64,000 bases of DNA from CAVRJC01 sp964505725 (GCA_964505725.1 CAZDJK010000010.1:1-64000), one strand, 5' to 3'. Counted from the first letter of the stretch, positions 49,032 through 58,634 are shown. A program made the numbers and translations. Notes: generated by a model not told the origin, from the sequence alone.

Positions 49032-50468
49032 GTGACGAGCATCGACTCCACCGACGCGCTCCTCCAGGACCTCCGTCAGGCCCTCGGTCCCGACCGGGCC
49101 CGCGCCGAGCCGCTCGAGCTCGCGCTGTACGCGCGTGATGCGGGCGTCGCGCGCGGGCGCGCGGCGGCGGTCTGCTTCCCGCAGAGCGCGGACGACGTGG
49201 TCGCCGCGGTGCGGGTAGCGGCGCGCCACGATCGGCCGTTCGTCGCGCGCGGGAGCGGCACCGGCCTCGCAGGCGGTGCCACACCCGTGGACGACCCCGT
49301 CGTGATCGTCACGACCCAGCTCGACCACATCCTCGAGGTGAACGAGGTGGAGCGCTACGCGTGGGTCGAGCCGGGCGTCCTCAACCTCGATCTCACGCGC
49401 GCGGTCGCGCACCTCGGGCTCCACTACGCGCCCGACCCCTCGTCGCAGCAGGCCTGCACCATCGGGGGCAACGTGGCCACCAACGCCGGGGGACCGCACT
49501 GTCTGGCGTCGGGCGTCACCGCGGCGCACGTGCTCGCGCTCGACGTCGTGCTCGCCGACGGATCCGTCGCGTGCCTGGGCGGCCTCGAGCCCGACCAGCC
49601 GGGCTACGACCTGCGGGGGTGCTTCGTCGGGAGCGAGGGCACGATGGGGATCGCGACCCGCATCGCGGTTCGCCTGCTTCCCGACGCTCCGGCGCTGCGA
49701 ACGATGCTGCTGGACTTCGCCTCGATCGAAGACGCCGCGGCCACCGTCAGCGGGATCATCGCCGCCGGGGTGGTGCCGGCGGCGCTCGAGATGATGGACG
49801 CGGAGATCACGCGGGCGGTGGAGGACTTCGTCGGCGCGGGCTACCCGCGCGACGCGGCCGCGGTGCTCCTGGTCGAGCTCGACGGGCTCCCGGGCGGAGT
49901 CGACCACGAAAGCGCGGTGGTCGCCTCCGTCGGGCGCGCGCACCATGCGCGCGCGGTGCGGGTCGCGGCGAACGATGCCGAACGCGCCCTGCTGTGGAAG
50001 GGGCGCAAGTCGGCGTTCGGAGCGATCGCGCGCCTCGCTCCCGACTACTACCTGCACGACGCCGTCGTCCCGCGGACGCAGCTCGTGCCCGTCCTGCGGC
50101 AGGTCTACGCGATCGCAGAGGAGCAACGGCTCACCATGATGAACGTGTTCCACGCGGGCGACGGCAACCTGCACCCGCTGATCGTGTTCGACGCGCGTGA
50201 ACCGGGGGTCTGGGCACGGGTCGAACGCGCCGGGGACCAGATCCTCGCGGCGTGCGTCGCCGCGGGCGGTGTGCTCTCGGGCGAGCACGGGATCGGCCTC
50301 GAGAAGCGCGAGGCCATGCCGCTCGTGTTCACACCAGCGGACCTCGACGCGCAGGCGCGACTCCGCGACGCGTTCGATCCCTCGGGTCGCGCGAACCCGC
50401 GCAAGGTGCTCCCGAGCGGGAGTCGTTGCGGAGAGCTGCAGCGCGTCCCCGAGGGAGCATGGATCTGA
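49032..50468 (+). CDS. glcD: Glycolate oxidase subunit GlcD-like FAD-linked oxidase
   Basis: A 478-residue flavoprotein of the FAD-linked oxidase C-terminal (VAO/PCMH) family. FAD contacts: VARGSGTGLAGGATPVDD, PDPSSQQACTIGGNVATNAGGPHC and LRGCFVGSEGTMGIATRIAVR. The C-terminal substrate domain has NVFHAGDGNLHPLIVFD and LSGEHGIGLEKREAM, which hold the metal/substrate histidines. It oxidises glycolate or a similar 2-hydroxy acid. First gene of a glcDEF operon; overlaps glcE by 10 bp. GTG start at 49032. Confidence 0.92.
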   Translation: MTSIDSTDALLQDLRQALGPDRARAEPLELALYARDAGVARGRAAAVCFPQSADDVVAAVRVAARHDRPFVARGSGTGLAGGATPVDDPVVIVTTQLDHILEVNEVERYAWVEPGVLNLDLTRAVAHLGLHYAPDPSSQQACTIGGNVATNAGGPHCLASGVTAAHVLALDVVLADGSVACLGGLEPDQPGYDLRGCFVGSEGTMGIATRIAVRLLPDAPALRTMLLDFASIEDAAATVSGIIAAGVVPAALEMMDAEITRAVEDFVGAGYPRDAAAVLLVELDGLPGGVDHESAVVASVGRAHHARAVRVAANDAERALLWKGRKSAFGAIARLAPDYYLHDAVVPRTQLVPVLRQVYAIAEEQRLTMMNVFHAGDGNLHPLIVFDAREPGVWARVERAGDQILAACVAAGGVLSGEHGIGLEKREAMPLVFTPADLDAQARLRDAFDPSGRANPRKVLPSGSRCGELQRVPEGAWI

Positions 50469-51523
50469 TGCCTCCGGTACCTGCGACGGTCGAGGAGCTC
50501 GGCGACGCGATTCGCCACGCGGCCGTCGTCGTGCCGGTGGGGAGCCGGACCCACTGGGAGGTGGGAGGCCGCCTCACCGTCGAGGCGGGCGCGCAGGGGA
50601 TCCGGGCTCCTGCCGGCATCGTGAGCTACGAACCCGCCGATCTGACCGTTCGTGTGCACGCCGGCACGACCGTCGCCGAGCTCGACGCGGTCCTGGGCGA
50701 ACGCGGTCAGGAATGCCCCCTCGACCCTCGCGATCCGGCGGCCACCGTCGGCGGGGTGCTCGCCACCGGCCTGTCGGGGATCCGCCGTCTCGGCGCGGGC
50801 CCCGTGCGCGACCACCTTCTCGAGGTGCGGTTCCTCACTGCCGACGGCGAGCTCGTCAAGGGTGGCGGGCCGACGGTCAAGAACGTCACCGGCTTCGACA
50901 TCCCCCGTCTACTGGTCGGCTCGCTCGGGACCATCGGCGTCATCGTCCAGGCGATCCTCCGGTGCCGCCCGCGTCCCGCGCATGCGGAGTGGACCGTCGG
51001 CGACGGCGACCCCGACCGCGTGCGGACGAGCGCTTTTCGCCCGTCGAGCGTCCTCTGGGACGGCCGTTCGACCTCCGTGCTCGTCGAGGGCGCTCCGGCG
51101 GACGTGGACGCGCAACGGCAGGCCCTCGGGACGACGCCGGTCGCGGCCGCCCCGCCGCTTCCGGTGGGCCCCCACCGCGGCCGGGTGTCGGTCCGTCCGT
51201 CCGCGCCGCGCGCGCTCGGCCCGGAGCTGGACGCGATCGGGGTGCGCTGGCTGGCGGAGATCGGCGTCGGCACCGTGCACGTCGCCGCGGATCACGAACA
51301 AGACCTCGTCGCCGTGCGTGCGCTCGCGGAGTCGCGCGGCGGCTGGATGCTCCGGGAGGCGGGCGCCCACGGCATATCGGGCTTCGGGCGCGCCATCCCG
51401 AACGTCCGGCTCCAGGAGCGCGTACGCGCAGCCTACGATCCCACGCGCAAGCTGTCGCCAGGAAGGCTCGACCTCGACGTGAACCCTGAACCTCGAGTGC
51501 AGCCCGAGGTCCAACGTGCCTGA
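50459..51523 (+). CDS. glcE: Glycolate oxidase subunit GlcE-like
   Basis: A 354-residue second FAD-binding subunit. It has the shorter PCMH domain: VVPVGSRTHWEVGG, SYEPADLTVRVHAGTTVAELD, DPRDPAATVGGVLATGLSG and GGPTVKNVTGFDIPRLLVGSLGTIG. The C-terminal half lacks the histidine motif of GlcD, as usual for GlcE. The ATG at 50459 lies inside the glcD end, and its TGA overlaps the glcF start, indicating strong coupling in a single complex. Confidence 0.9.
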   Translation: MDLMPPVPATVEELGDAIRHAAVVVPVGSRTHWEVGGRLTVEAGAQGIRAPAGIVSYEPADLTVRVHAGTTVAELDAVLGERGQECPLDPRDPAATVGGVLATGLSGIRRLGAGPVRDHLLEVRFLTADGELVKGGGPTVKNVTGFDIPRLLVGSLGTIGVIVQAILRCRPRPAHAEWTVGDGDPDRVRTSAFRPSSVLWDGRSTSVLVEGAPADVDAQRQALGTTPVAAAPPLPVGPHRGRVSVRPSAPRALGPELDAIGVRWLAEIGVGTVHVAADHEQDLVAVRALAESRGGWMLREAGAHGISGFGRAIPNVRLQERVRAAYDPTRKLSPGRLDLDVNPEPRVQPEVQRA

Positions 51524-52742
51524 ACCTCTGGTGCACGTCGAGATTCCCCGGGCGCGTGGGGTGCTGCCGGTCGACGAGGACGAGCTCGTGGCCTGTGTCG
51601 CGTGTGGCCTGTGCCTTCCGCACTGCCCGACCTACCGGGTCAGCGGCAAGGAGATCCTGTCGCCCCGCGGGCGCATCGCGGCCATGCGCGAGGTCGAGCT
51701 GGGCGGCGCACCGATCGACGACAGCTTCGTCGCCGCCATGGAGACGTGTGTGCAGTGCCGCGGGTGCGAGGCCGCGTGCCCGTCCTCGGTCCCGTTCGGC
51801 CACCTCATGGAGGGTGCGCGCGTCGCGATCGCTGACCGACCGGCGACGCGCTCGCGTCTTCGGCGAGGGGTCGAGTGGATCGCGTACCGCCTGGTGCTAC
51901 CCCGCCACGGCGTGCTCGTCGGCCTGAGCCTGCTCCTCGCGTGGGCGGAGCGCTTCCACCTCGTACCGCGCCGGCTCGGCCTCCCGACCATCCCGGTCGA
52001 GTCGCTGCGCGAGCCGCTGCGCGCCGACGCGCAACCAACCGCGTTCCTGTTCACCGGCTGCGTGATGGACGCGTGGCAACGCGACGTGCACCGTGCGGCG
52101 ACCATGGTGATGCGCGCGACCGGCGCCCGCGTCGGGCTCCCCGGACGCGGGGGCGACTGTTGCGGTGCGTTGCACGCGCACAGCGGCCGCCTCGCCGAGG
52201 CGCGCCGGCTGGCGCGTCGGGTCATCTCGTCGATGCCCGGTGAGGCGCCGGTCGTCGTCGACAGCGCGGGGTGCGGCGCGGCGATGAAGGACTACGGCCA
52301 CCTGCTCGGCACCGAGGTGGCGAACGCGTTCGCGGCCCGCGTGCGCGACTTCTCCGAGTGGCTGGCCGACCAACCCGCGCTCGCGGTGCGCCCGACGGGT
52401 CGGTCGGTGGTGGTCCAGGACCCCTGTCACCTCCGTCACGTCCAGCGCCGCGAGGGCGCGGTGCGCACCGTGCTCGCGCCCGCCTACGACCTGAGGGAGA
52501 CCGCCGACGACGGCCTCTGCTGCGGCGCGGGAGGTGCGTACTCGGTCCTCCAGCCCGAGCTGGCGAACGACATCCGCGCCCGCAAGGTCGCCGCCATCCA
52601 GCTCGCGGCGGGCAATGGACGCGCGCCGCTCGTGGCGTCCCCGAACCCCGGGTGCGCGATGCACCTGGCAGCGGCCGGCCTCGACGTGCGCCACCCGGCC
52701 GAGCTGCTCGCGGCGGCGCTCGACCCGCTCGCCGATGGCTGA
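51516..52742 (+). CDS. glcF: Glycolate oxidase iron-sulfur subunit GlcF
   Basis: A 408-residue protein. Two [4Fe-4S] ferredoxin motifs lie at the N-terminus (ACVACGLCLPHCPTYR and CVQCRGCEAACPSSVPFG). Two CCG domains follow, each with a Cys-Cys (RGGDCCGALHAHSG and GLCCGAGGAYSV) and a late ASPNPGCAMHLAAAG, typical of GlcF/LctA-like electron-transfer subunits. It moves electrons from the GlcDE flavins toward the quinone pool. GTG at 51516. It overlaps the next gene's ATG by 8 bp. Confidence 0.93.
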   Translation: MPEPLVHVEIPRARGVLPVDEDELVACVACGLCLPHCPTYRVSGKEILSPRGRIAAMREVELGGAPIDDSFVAAMETCVQCRGCEAACPSSVPFGHLMEGARVAIADRPATRSRLRRGVEWIAYRLVLPRHGVLVGLSLLLAWAERFHLVPRRLGLPTIPVESLREPLRADAQPTAFLFTGCVMDAWQRDVHRAATMVMRATGARVGLPGRGGDCCGALHAHSGRLAEARRLARRVISSMPGEAPVVVDSAGCGAAMKDYGHLLGTEVANAFAARVRDFSEWLADQPALAVRPTGRSVVVQDPCHLRHVQRREGAVRTVLAPAYDLRETADDGLCCGAGGAYSVLQPELANDIRARKVAAIQLAAGNGRAPLVASPNPGCAMHLAAAGLDVRHPAELLAAALDPLADG

Positions 52743-52929
52743 CCTCGACGGGATCGTGGGGGAGCTCCAGGCGATCGAGGAGCGGCTCCGCGATCTCGCG
52801 TACGAGCGCCTGCGAGCCGCCACCGAGGACGGCGATGCCGACGCCGCCGCCGACGAGAAGAAGCTCCTGCAGGCGCGCCGCGCCGTCGAGCGCGCCATCA
52901 CCGCGCTCTCGGGTAGGAGTGAGGGGTGA
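52735..52929 (+). CDS. Small coiled-coil protein
   Basis: A 64-residue charged helical protein. Heptad-like segments (DGIVGELQAIEERLRDLAYERLR and EKKLLQARRAVERAITALSGR) suggest a helical hairpin or dimer. The ATG overlaps the glcF stop, so it is made with the glycolate oxidase operon. No metal or catalytic motif. Function unknown; a structural or assembly role is possible. Confidence 0.6.
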   Translation: MADLDGIVGELQAIEERLRDLAYERLRAATEDGDADAAADEKKLLQARRAVERAITALSGRSEG

Positions 52930-52960
52930 CGGGCGCGACCGACCACAGGGAGATCCCGCC

Positions 52961-53257
52961 GTGACCGACCCGTGCTCACACCTCGGCCTGGTGGCCGACA
53001 TCACGCCCTCGAGCACCGGGTGCGAGGACTGCCAGCGCATCGGCGCCCGCTGGGTGCACCTCAGGCTCTGCATTATCTGCGGCCACGTCGGATGCGGCGA
53101 CAACTCGCCCAACCGGCACGCGACCGCGCACTGGAACGCCCACGCCGATCATCCGCTCGTCCGGTCCTACGAGCCGGGGGAGAACTGGTGGTGGTGCTAC
53201 GCCGACGAGTTGCTCTTCGATGTGCGCGGCGCGCCTCCCGCTCCGTCGCACCCGTAG
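52961..53257 (+). CDS. UBP-type zinc finger protein
   Basis: A 98-residue protein formed nearly entirely of a zf-UBP domain. Cys/His ligands: PCSHLG, TGCEDCQRIG, WVHLRLCIICGHVGCGDNSPNRHATAHW and HADHPLVRSYEPGENWWWCYADE. The GCGDNSPNRHATAHW block is a strict family signature. In eukaryotes the finger binds the free C-terminus of ubiquitin; in bacteria the ligand is unknown. It follows the glc genes by 31 bp and has a GGGAGAT-like ribosome site before the GTG. Confidence 0.82.
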   Translation: MTDPCSHLGLVADITPSSTGCEDCQRIGARWVHLRLCIICGHVGCGDNSPNRHATAHWNAHADHPLVRSYEPGENWWWCYADELLFDVRGAPPAPSHP

Positions 53258-53298
53258 CATCGGCGTCTCTCGGACCGGCCGACTGGAGGGGGTTCTCG

Positions 53299-54228
53299 AT
53301 GGACACGCCGAGCGGGCTCCCGCCCTATTCCGAGCTCCCGGTCGCCGACGGCGCGCCACCCGGCTCGTCATGGGGGCTGTGGGGCGAGCACGACGTCCTC
53401 GGCGCGTTGAACCTCCAGACCCCGGAGCGGGCACTGCGCGCGGCCGCCAGCATCCGCACCGGCCGTTGGTACTCGCTCGACCTCGACCTCGGAATGCCCG
53501 ACCCGCCGTTGTTCGGGAGGCCGCGCCTGCGCCACGAAGTCACCGGCGAGATCGGCGGCGGCCACGACGACCTCCTGCACAACTGGAACACCCAGTCGTC
53601 GACGCAGTGGGACGGCTTCCGTCACTTCGCCCACCGGCACCACGGCCACTACGGCGGGCTGCCCGACGAGGAGCACGGGATCGACCACTGGGCGGCGCGC
53701 GGTCTCGTGGGCCGGTGCGTGCTCGTCGACGTCGACCGCTGGCGGACCGCCCAGGGTCGGCCGCTGCACCAGGGCACAGGCGATCCCATCCCGGTGGCCG
53801 ACCTGCGCGCCTGCATCGAGGACCAGGGAACCGCGGTCGTCACCGGCGACGTGGTCCTGGTGCGGACGGGTTGGCTCACGTGGTACCGGTCGCTCGACGG
53901 CGACGCCCGGGCGCGGTACGCGGCGGGCGACGCGTCGAGCCCGGGCCCGGCGGGTGACGACCTGCCCGAGTTCATCTGGGACCTCCACGTGAGCGCGTTG
54001 GCGGCCGACAACCCGGGCGTCGAGATGATGCCGCCGGCGGCCGGCTACGGCTTCCTGCACCCGGCCGCGCTGCCGCTCCTCGGCATCCCGCTCGGCGAGC
54101 TCTTCGACCTCGACGGTCTCGCCGCCGACTGCGCGGACGCGCGCACCTACGACGCGTTCTTCACCTCGGCGCCCATCAGCGTGCGTGGGGGAGTGGGCTC
54201 GCCTCCCAACGCGATCGCGATCCGCTAG
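53299..54228 (+). CDS. Cyclase family protein (kynurenine formamidase-like)
   Basis: A 309-residue metal-dependent hydrolase of the cyclase/formamidase family. The zinc motif appears as STQWDGFRHFAHRHHGHYGG, a longer variant of HxGTHxDxxxH. GTAVVTGDVVLVRTGWLTWY and GVEMMPPAAGYGFLHPAALPLLGIPLGEL are other family parts. It could open an amide or lactone; the substrate is uncertain. GAGGGGG precedes the ATG at 53299. It is a separate or last gene of the strand run. Confidence 0.83.
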   Translation: MDTPSGLPPYSELPVADGAPPGSSWGLWGEHDVLGALNLQTPERALRAAASIRTGRWYSLDLDLGMPDPPLFGRPRLRHEVTGEIGGGHDDLLHNWNTQSSTQWDGFRHFAHRHHGHYGGLPDEEHGIDHWAARGLVGRCVLVDVDRWRTAQGRPLHQGTGDPIPVADLRACIEDQGTAVVTGDVVLVRTGWLTWYRSLDGDARARYAAGDASSPGPAGDDLPEFIWDLHVSALAADNPGVEMMPPAAGYGFLHPAALPLLGIPLGELFDLDGLAADCADARTYDAFFTSAPISVRGGVGSPPNAIAIR

Positions 54229-54237
54229 CCGCCGTCA

Positions 54238-55293
54238 TCATCCGGCGGCCGCGTGACCGTCGGGAGCGTTGAGCCGGTCGATCAGCTGGCGCAGTCGCGA
54301 CCAGCCGCGACGGTTGAAGCGGAACGAGACGCGCGACAGGTTGACGTGGTCGTCGTCGTCGAGCTCCGCCGGCGTCACGGGGATCACCGAGAGCTCCCCC
54401 CGGACCACGATGTCGGAGAAGTCGCGGCCCAGCACTGCGAGCTCGGCGGGGGTCGGCGCGCGCTGCATCCGGAGCACGAGCTCGCCGTCGACGAAGCGGA
54501 GCGAGTGGTAGTTCGCGTAGAAGCCGAACACCTCGTCGACCGCGGCGTCGATGGAGTCGGTCACGAGGAAGAGGCATTCGTCGTCAGGTGAGATGTAGTT
54601 GCCACGCTCGATCTCGCCGGCGATGAAGCTGCGCCAGGTCGCCCAGAACGTGCCTCCGGGCACGTCGAGGAGCACGACCGGCGCCGGCTGCGCCTTCCCC
54701 GTCTGCAGGAGGGTCAGCAGCTCGAACGCCTCGTCCATGGTGCCGAAACCGCCCGGCAACAGCACGAACGCGTCCGACTCCTTGATGAACTCGAGCTTGC
54801 GGGTGAAGAAGTAGCGGAAGTTCAGCAGCTTCGGGTCGCCCTGGATGAACTGGCTGGTCGTGGACTCGAACGGGAGCTTGATGCTCACGCCGAAGGCCCG
54901 CTCGGGCCCGGCACCCTCGATGCCGGCCTCCATGATCCCCGGCCCGGCGCCGGTCACGACCATCCAGTCGTGCGACGCAACAACCGACGCCAGCTCGCGT
55001 GCCTGCTCGTAGAGCGGATCGTCGGGCTGCGTGCGTGCCGAGCCGAAGATGGCGAGCTTGCGCGCGGAGCGATACGGCGCAAACACGTGGAACGCGTCAC
55101 GGAGCTCCTTGAGTGCCGCGTTCGCGATCTTCAGGTCGCCGCGGTCCGCGTGGTCGAGGGCCAGGCGCGCCGACGATACGAGCAGCTCGAACACGAGATC
55201 GGCATCGTCGGGATCCGCGGTCCGGGTCGCGACGTCGGCCAGCACGCGGTCGAGCTCGGTGTCGCCGGTGCGGTAGCGCGGGAGCTTCTCCAC
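54238..55293 (-). CDS. LOG family protein (nucleotide 5'-monophosphate hydrolase-like)
   Basis: A 351-residue protein of the lysine decarboxylase-like (LOG) family, TIGR00730-type with an N-terminal extension. LAIFGSARTQPDDPLYE, VVTGAGPGIMEAGIEGA (dinucleotide-like loop), FFTRKLEFIKESDAFVLLPGGFGTMDEAFELLTLLQTGKAQ and PVVLLDVPGG are the standard parts; PGGFGTMDE is the active-site motif of cytokinin-type phosphoribohydrolases. An extra C-terminal 110 residues are less usual. GTG at 55293, 12 bp after the kinase stop, so it belongs to the pgl-fbiC-kinase operon. Confidence 0.85.
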   Translation of the reverse strand: MEKLPRYRTGDTELDRVLADVATRTADPDDADLVFELLVSSARLALDHADRGDLKIANAALKELRDAFHVFAPYRSARKLAIFGSARTQPDDPLYEQARELASVVASHDWMVVTGAGPGIMEAGIEGAGPERAFGVSIKLPFESTTSQFIQGDPKLLNFRYFFTRKLEFIKESDAFVLLPGGFGTMDEAFELLTLLQTGKAQPAPVVLLDVPGGTFWATWRSFIAGEIERGNYISPDDECLFLVTDSIDAAVDEVFGFYANYHSLRFVDGELVLRMQRAPTPAELAVLGRDFSDIVVRGELSVIPVTPAELDDDDHVNLSRVSFRFNRRGWSRLRQLIDRLNAPDGHAAAG

Positions 55294-55305
55294 CGACCGG
55301 TCTCG

Positions 55306-56289
55306 CTAGCCGAGCAGATCCCGCGAGAGCTCGCGGAGCGCCGCGTCGGGTCGGGCCCCGAGATGGCCGATCACCTCGGCCGCCGCGAGCGCACCGAGGC
55401 GCCCGCAGGTGCCGAGGTCGTAGCCGTGGGTCAGGCCGTGCAGAAAGCCCGCGGCGAAGAGGTCGCCGGCGCCGGTGGTGTCGACCACCCTCGCCACGGG
55501 ACGGGCGTCGATCACGTGCACCTCGTCGCGGGTCACGATCAACGCGCCCTTCTCGCTGCGCGTGAGCGCGGCGATCTCGACCGCGCGGTCGACGCGTTGG
55601 AGCGCGTCGTCGAAGTTGTCCACCTCGTACAACGACGTGATCTCCGCCTCGTTGGCGAACAGCACGTCGACGAGGTCGTCGACGAGATCGAGGAACTCGG
55701 CGCGGTGGCGGTCGACGCAGAAGCCGTCGGACAGCGTGAACGCCACCCGGTTGCCGGCGTCGTGGGCCGCCTGCGCCGCGTGGCGGAACGCAGCCTTCGC
55801 CTCGGGCTCGTCCCACAGGTAGCCCTCGAGGTACAGCACCTGCGCGCCGCCGATTACCGCCTCGTCGATGTCGTCCGGCCCGAGCTGGGCCGACGCGCCG
55901 AGGAAGGTGTTCAGCGTGCGCTGGGCGTCGGGCGTGACGACGATCAGGCACCGCCCGGTGGGCTCGCCGCCCGTCGCCGGTGTGGACCGGTAGTCGACGC
56001 CCGCGGCGCGGATGTCGTGGGCGAACACGCGCCCGAGGTCGTCGTCGCTGACGCGGCCGATGAACGCGGCCTGCCCGCCGAGCTGCGCGATGCCGACCAT
56101 CGTGTTCGCCGCGGATCCACCCGAGATCTCGGTGGCGGGGCCCATCGCCGCGTAGAGCTTCTCGGCCCGCTCGGTGTCGATCAGCGACATCGAGCCCTTG
56201 ACCAGCTCGTGCTCGGCGAGGAAGTCGTCACGCTCGTGCGAGAGCACGTCGACCAGCGCGTTGCCGATGCCGACGACGTCGAGCTTCAC
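55306..56289 (-). CDS. PfkB family sugar/nucleoside kinase (adenosine kinase-like)
   Basis: A 327-residue ribokinase-fold kinase. VVGIGNALVDVLSH (N-terminal signature), SGGSAANTMVGIAQLGGQAAFIGRVSDDDLG and the catalytic block RVVDTTGAGDLFAAGFLHGL (Asp as base, anion hole GAGD). The substrate-lid region resembles adenosine kinase-like members. It phosphorylates a sugar or nucleoside with ATP. Its GTG overlaps the fbiC TGA (GTGA). A role in F420 or nucleoside metabolism is suggested by the operon but not proven. Confidence 0.87.
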   Translation of the reverse strand: MKLDVVGIGNALVDVLSHERDDFLAEHELVKGSMSLIDTERAEKLYAAMGPATEISGGSAANTMVGIAQLGGQAAFIGRVSDDDLGRVFAHDIRAAGVDYRSTPATGGEPTGRCLIVVTPDAQRTLNTFLGASAQLGPDDIDEAVIGGAQVLYLEGYLWDEPEAKAAFRHAAQAAHDAGNRVAFTLSDGFCVDRHRAEFLDLVDDLVDVLFANEAEITSLYEVDNFDDALQRVDRAVEIAALTRSEKGALIVTRDEVHVIDARPVARVVDTTGAGDLFAAGFLHGLTHGYDLGTCGRLGALAAAEVIGHLGARPDAALRELSRDLLG

Positions 56290-58634
56290 GAGCGGTGGGA
56301 GAGGGTCACCGGGACCGCGTCGACGCGGGGGCGCAGGCGCCGACCGACGGTCGAGACCCTTCCGTAGAGCGTGGTGCGCTGCTCGAGTGGGCGCCCGAGC
56401 GGCTCGACGATGGCGCGGAAGTCGTCGTCGTCGAGCTCCTGGCCGTGGCTGGCGCCCGCCGCGCGCGAGATGTTCTCGTCCATCAGGGTGCCGCCGAGGT
56501 CGTTGCAGCCCGCCTGGAGCGCCTCCCGGGCGCCGTCCATCCCGCACTTCGGCCACGACACCTGCACGTTGTCGATCCAGCCGCGGTACGCGATGCGCCC
56601 CGCCGCGTGGACGAGCAGCACCTCGCGCATCGTCGGGCCCTTGCGGGCGCGGCCCTGGAGGTACAGCGGCGTCGCCATGTGCACGTACGGCAGCGGCACG
56701 AACTCGGTGAACCCGCCGGTCTCCTTCTGGAGCGCGCGCGTGCGCACCAGGTGGCGCGCGACGTGGACCGGCTGTTCGACGCTGCCGAACATGATGGTGA
56801 CGTTGGACCGCAGACCCACCGAGTGCGCGAGGCGGTGGGCCTCCAGCCACTCCTCGGTGTTCACCTTGTCGGGGCAGATCACCGCCCGGACCTCGTCGTC
56901 GAGGATCTCCGCCGCGGTGCCGGGCAGGGTCGAGAGCCCCGCTTCCTTCGCCAGCGCCAGATACTCGCGGAGGGGCGTGCCCAGACGGCGGGCGCCCTCC
57001 GTGACCTCGAGCGCCGTGAACCCGTGCACGTGGATGTCGGGAGCGGCCTCCTTCGCGGCCCGCGCCACCTCGAGGTAGTAGCTGCCGTCGAAGTCGGGAT
57101 GGATGCCGCCCTGGAGGCACACCTCGGTGGCGCCGCACTCGGCGGCTTCGGCGACGCGGCGCCTGATCTCGTCGAGGTCGAGCAGGTACGGGTCACCGCG
57201 CAGGTTGAGCGACAGCGGTCCCTTCGAGAACGCGCAGAACCGACACTTGTACGTGCAGATGTTGGTGTAGTTGATGTTGCGCGTCCGCACGAACGTCACC
57301 GTGTCGCCCACGATCTGCCGCCGGAGCTGGTCGGCGACCGCGCAGACGTCGAGGAACTCGGCCCCACGCGCGCCGAGGAGGGTGACGATCTCGTCCACGT
57401 CGACCTCCTGGCCCGCGAGCACGCCCTGGAGCACCTCGCCGACCGGCGACTCCGCACGTGCGGGAACCGAAGGGGGAGCGAGGGTGGAGAGCAGCGTGGG
57501 CGGCGCGTCGTCACCGCCCGCGGCCCAGGTGTCGTCGCGGGCGAGCGCCTCGGAGTCGGAGGCCTGCAGCACCGCGGCCCGCACGTCGGGGTGGAGCCAG
57601 CGCGTGGCGTCGATCGCGAACTCCGGGTACACGGTGAGCCGAGGCGCGAGCGTGTGGCCCGAAGCCTCGGTGACCGCCCGGAGACGGTCGAGGGCGGGCC
57701 ACGGCCGTTCCGGGTTCACGTGGTCGGGCGTCACCGGCGACACCCCACCCCAGTCGTCGATGCCGGCCGCGATCAGCGGGTCGAGATCCGACGCGAGGTT
57801 GGGAGGCGCCTGCAGATGGACGCCGGGCGGGAGCAGCAGCCGGGCGACCGCGACCGTCCAGTGCATCTCTTCGTCGGGGCACGGGTCATGGCGCCACATC
57901 GTGGTACCGGGCTTGGGCAGGAAGTTCTGGACGATCACCTCTTGGACGTGCCCGTGCCGAGCGTGGGCCGCCGCGATGGCCATGAGGGCCTCGATCCGTT
58001 CGGCCCGCGTCTCGCCGATCCCGACCAGGATCCCGGTGGTGAACGGCACCGACGCCTCGCCCGCGGCCTCCAGGGTCGCGAGGCGGCGCTCGGGCGTCTT
58101 GTCCGGCGCGCCCGCGTGCGGACCGCCGGGCCCGGCGAGGCGGGCGGCGAGCGTCTCGATCATCATCCCCTGCGACGGCGAGACGGCGCGTAGGCGCTCG
58201 AGCTCGGCGCGACCGAGCGCGCCGGCGTTGGCGTGGGGGAGTAGGCCCGTCTCGTCGAGGACCGTGCGCGCCGCGTGCACGAGGTAGTCGACCGTGCTGG
58301 AGTAGCCGTTGACCGTGAGCCATTCGGCCGCCACCGGGTACCGCGCCTCCGGCGCCTCCCCGAGGGTGAACAGCGCCTCGTGGCATCCGAGCGCGGCGCC
58401 CGCCCGCGCGATGCCCAGCACCTCGTCGAGCGAGAGGTACGGAGACGCGAGATGGGCGGGGGGCTTCGCAAAGGTGCAGTAGCCGCACCGGTCCCGGCAC
58501 AGCATCGTGAGCGGGATGAACACCTTCGGCGAGAACGTCATCCGCGTACCGTGCGCCGCGTCGCGCACGCGTCCCGCCTCGCGGACCAGTTCGTCGAGGG
58601 GTGCCGAGAGGAGCGCTTCGGGCGTGGGCGGCAT
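56286..58634 (-). CDS. fbiC: FbiC: 7,8-didemethyl-8-hydroxy-5-deazariboflavin synthase (fused CofG-CofH)
   Basis: A 782-residue fusion of two radical SAM enzymes that make the F420 chromophore Fo from tyrosine and a ribityl-uracil. The CofG half has CRDRCGYC (4Fe-4S cluster, near residue 47); the CofH half has CTYKCRFC near residue 467. Other marks: LTLGEAPEARYP-like in CofG, LQGGIHPDFDGSYY and NVTIMFGSVEQPVHVA in CofH. The ATG at 58634 is preferred over TTG at 58652. The fused form is typical of actinobacteria. It supports the F420-type reading of the two LLM enzymes. Confidence 0.96.
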   Translation of the reverse strand: MPPTPEALLSAPLDELVREAGRVRDAAHGTRMTFSPKVFIPLTMLCRDRCGYCTFAKPPAHLASPYLSLDEVLGIARAGAALGCHEALFTLGEAPEARYPVAAEWLTVNGYSSTVDYLVHAARTVLDETGLLPHANAGALGRAELERLRAVSPSQGMMIETLAARLAGPGGPHAGAPDKTPERRLATLEAAGEASVPFTTGILVGIGETRAERIEALMAIAAAHARHGHVQEVIVQNFLPKPGTTMWRHDPCPDEEMHWTVAVARLLLPPGVHLQAPPNLASDLDPLIAAGIDDWGGVSPVTPDHVNPERPWPALDRLRAVTEASGHTLAPRLTVYPEFAIDATRWLHPDVRAAVLQASDSEALARDDTWAAGGDDAPPTLLSTLAPPSVPARAESPVGEVLQGVLAGQEVDVDEIVTLLGARGAEFLDVCAVADQLRRQIVGDTVTFVRTRNINYTNICTYKCRFCAFSKGPLSLNLRGDPYLLDLDEIRRRVAEAAECGATEVCLQGGIHPDFDGSYYLEVARAAKEAAPDIHVHGFTALEVTEGARRLGTPLREYLALAKEAGLSTLPGTAAEILDDEVRAVICPDKVNTEEWLEAHRLAHSVGLRSNVTIMFGSVEQPVHVARHLVRTRALQKETGGFTEFVPLPYVHMATPLYLQGRARKGPTMREVLLVHAAGRIAYRGWIDNVQVSWPKCGMDGAREALQAGCNDLGGTLMDENISRAAGASHGQELDDDDFRAIVEPLGRPLEQRTTLYGRVSTVGRRLRPRVDAVPVTLSHRS

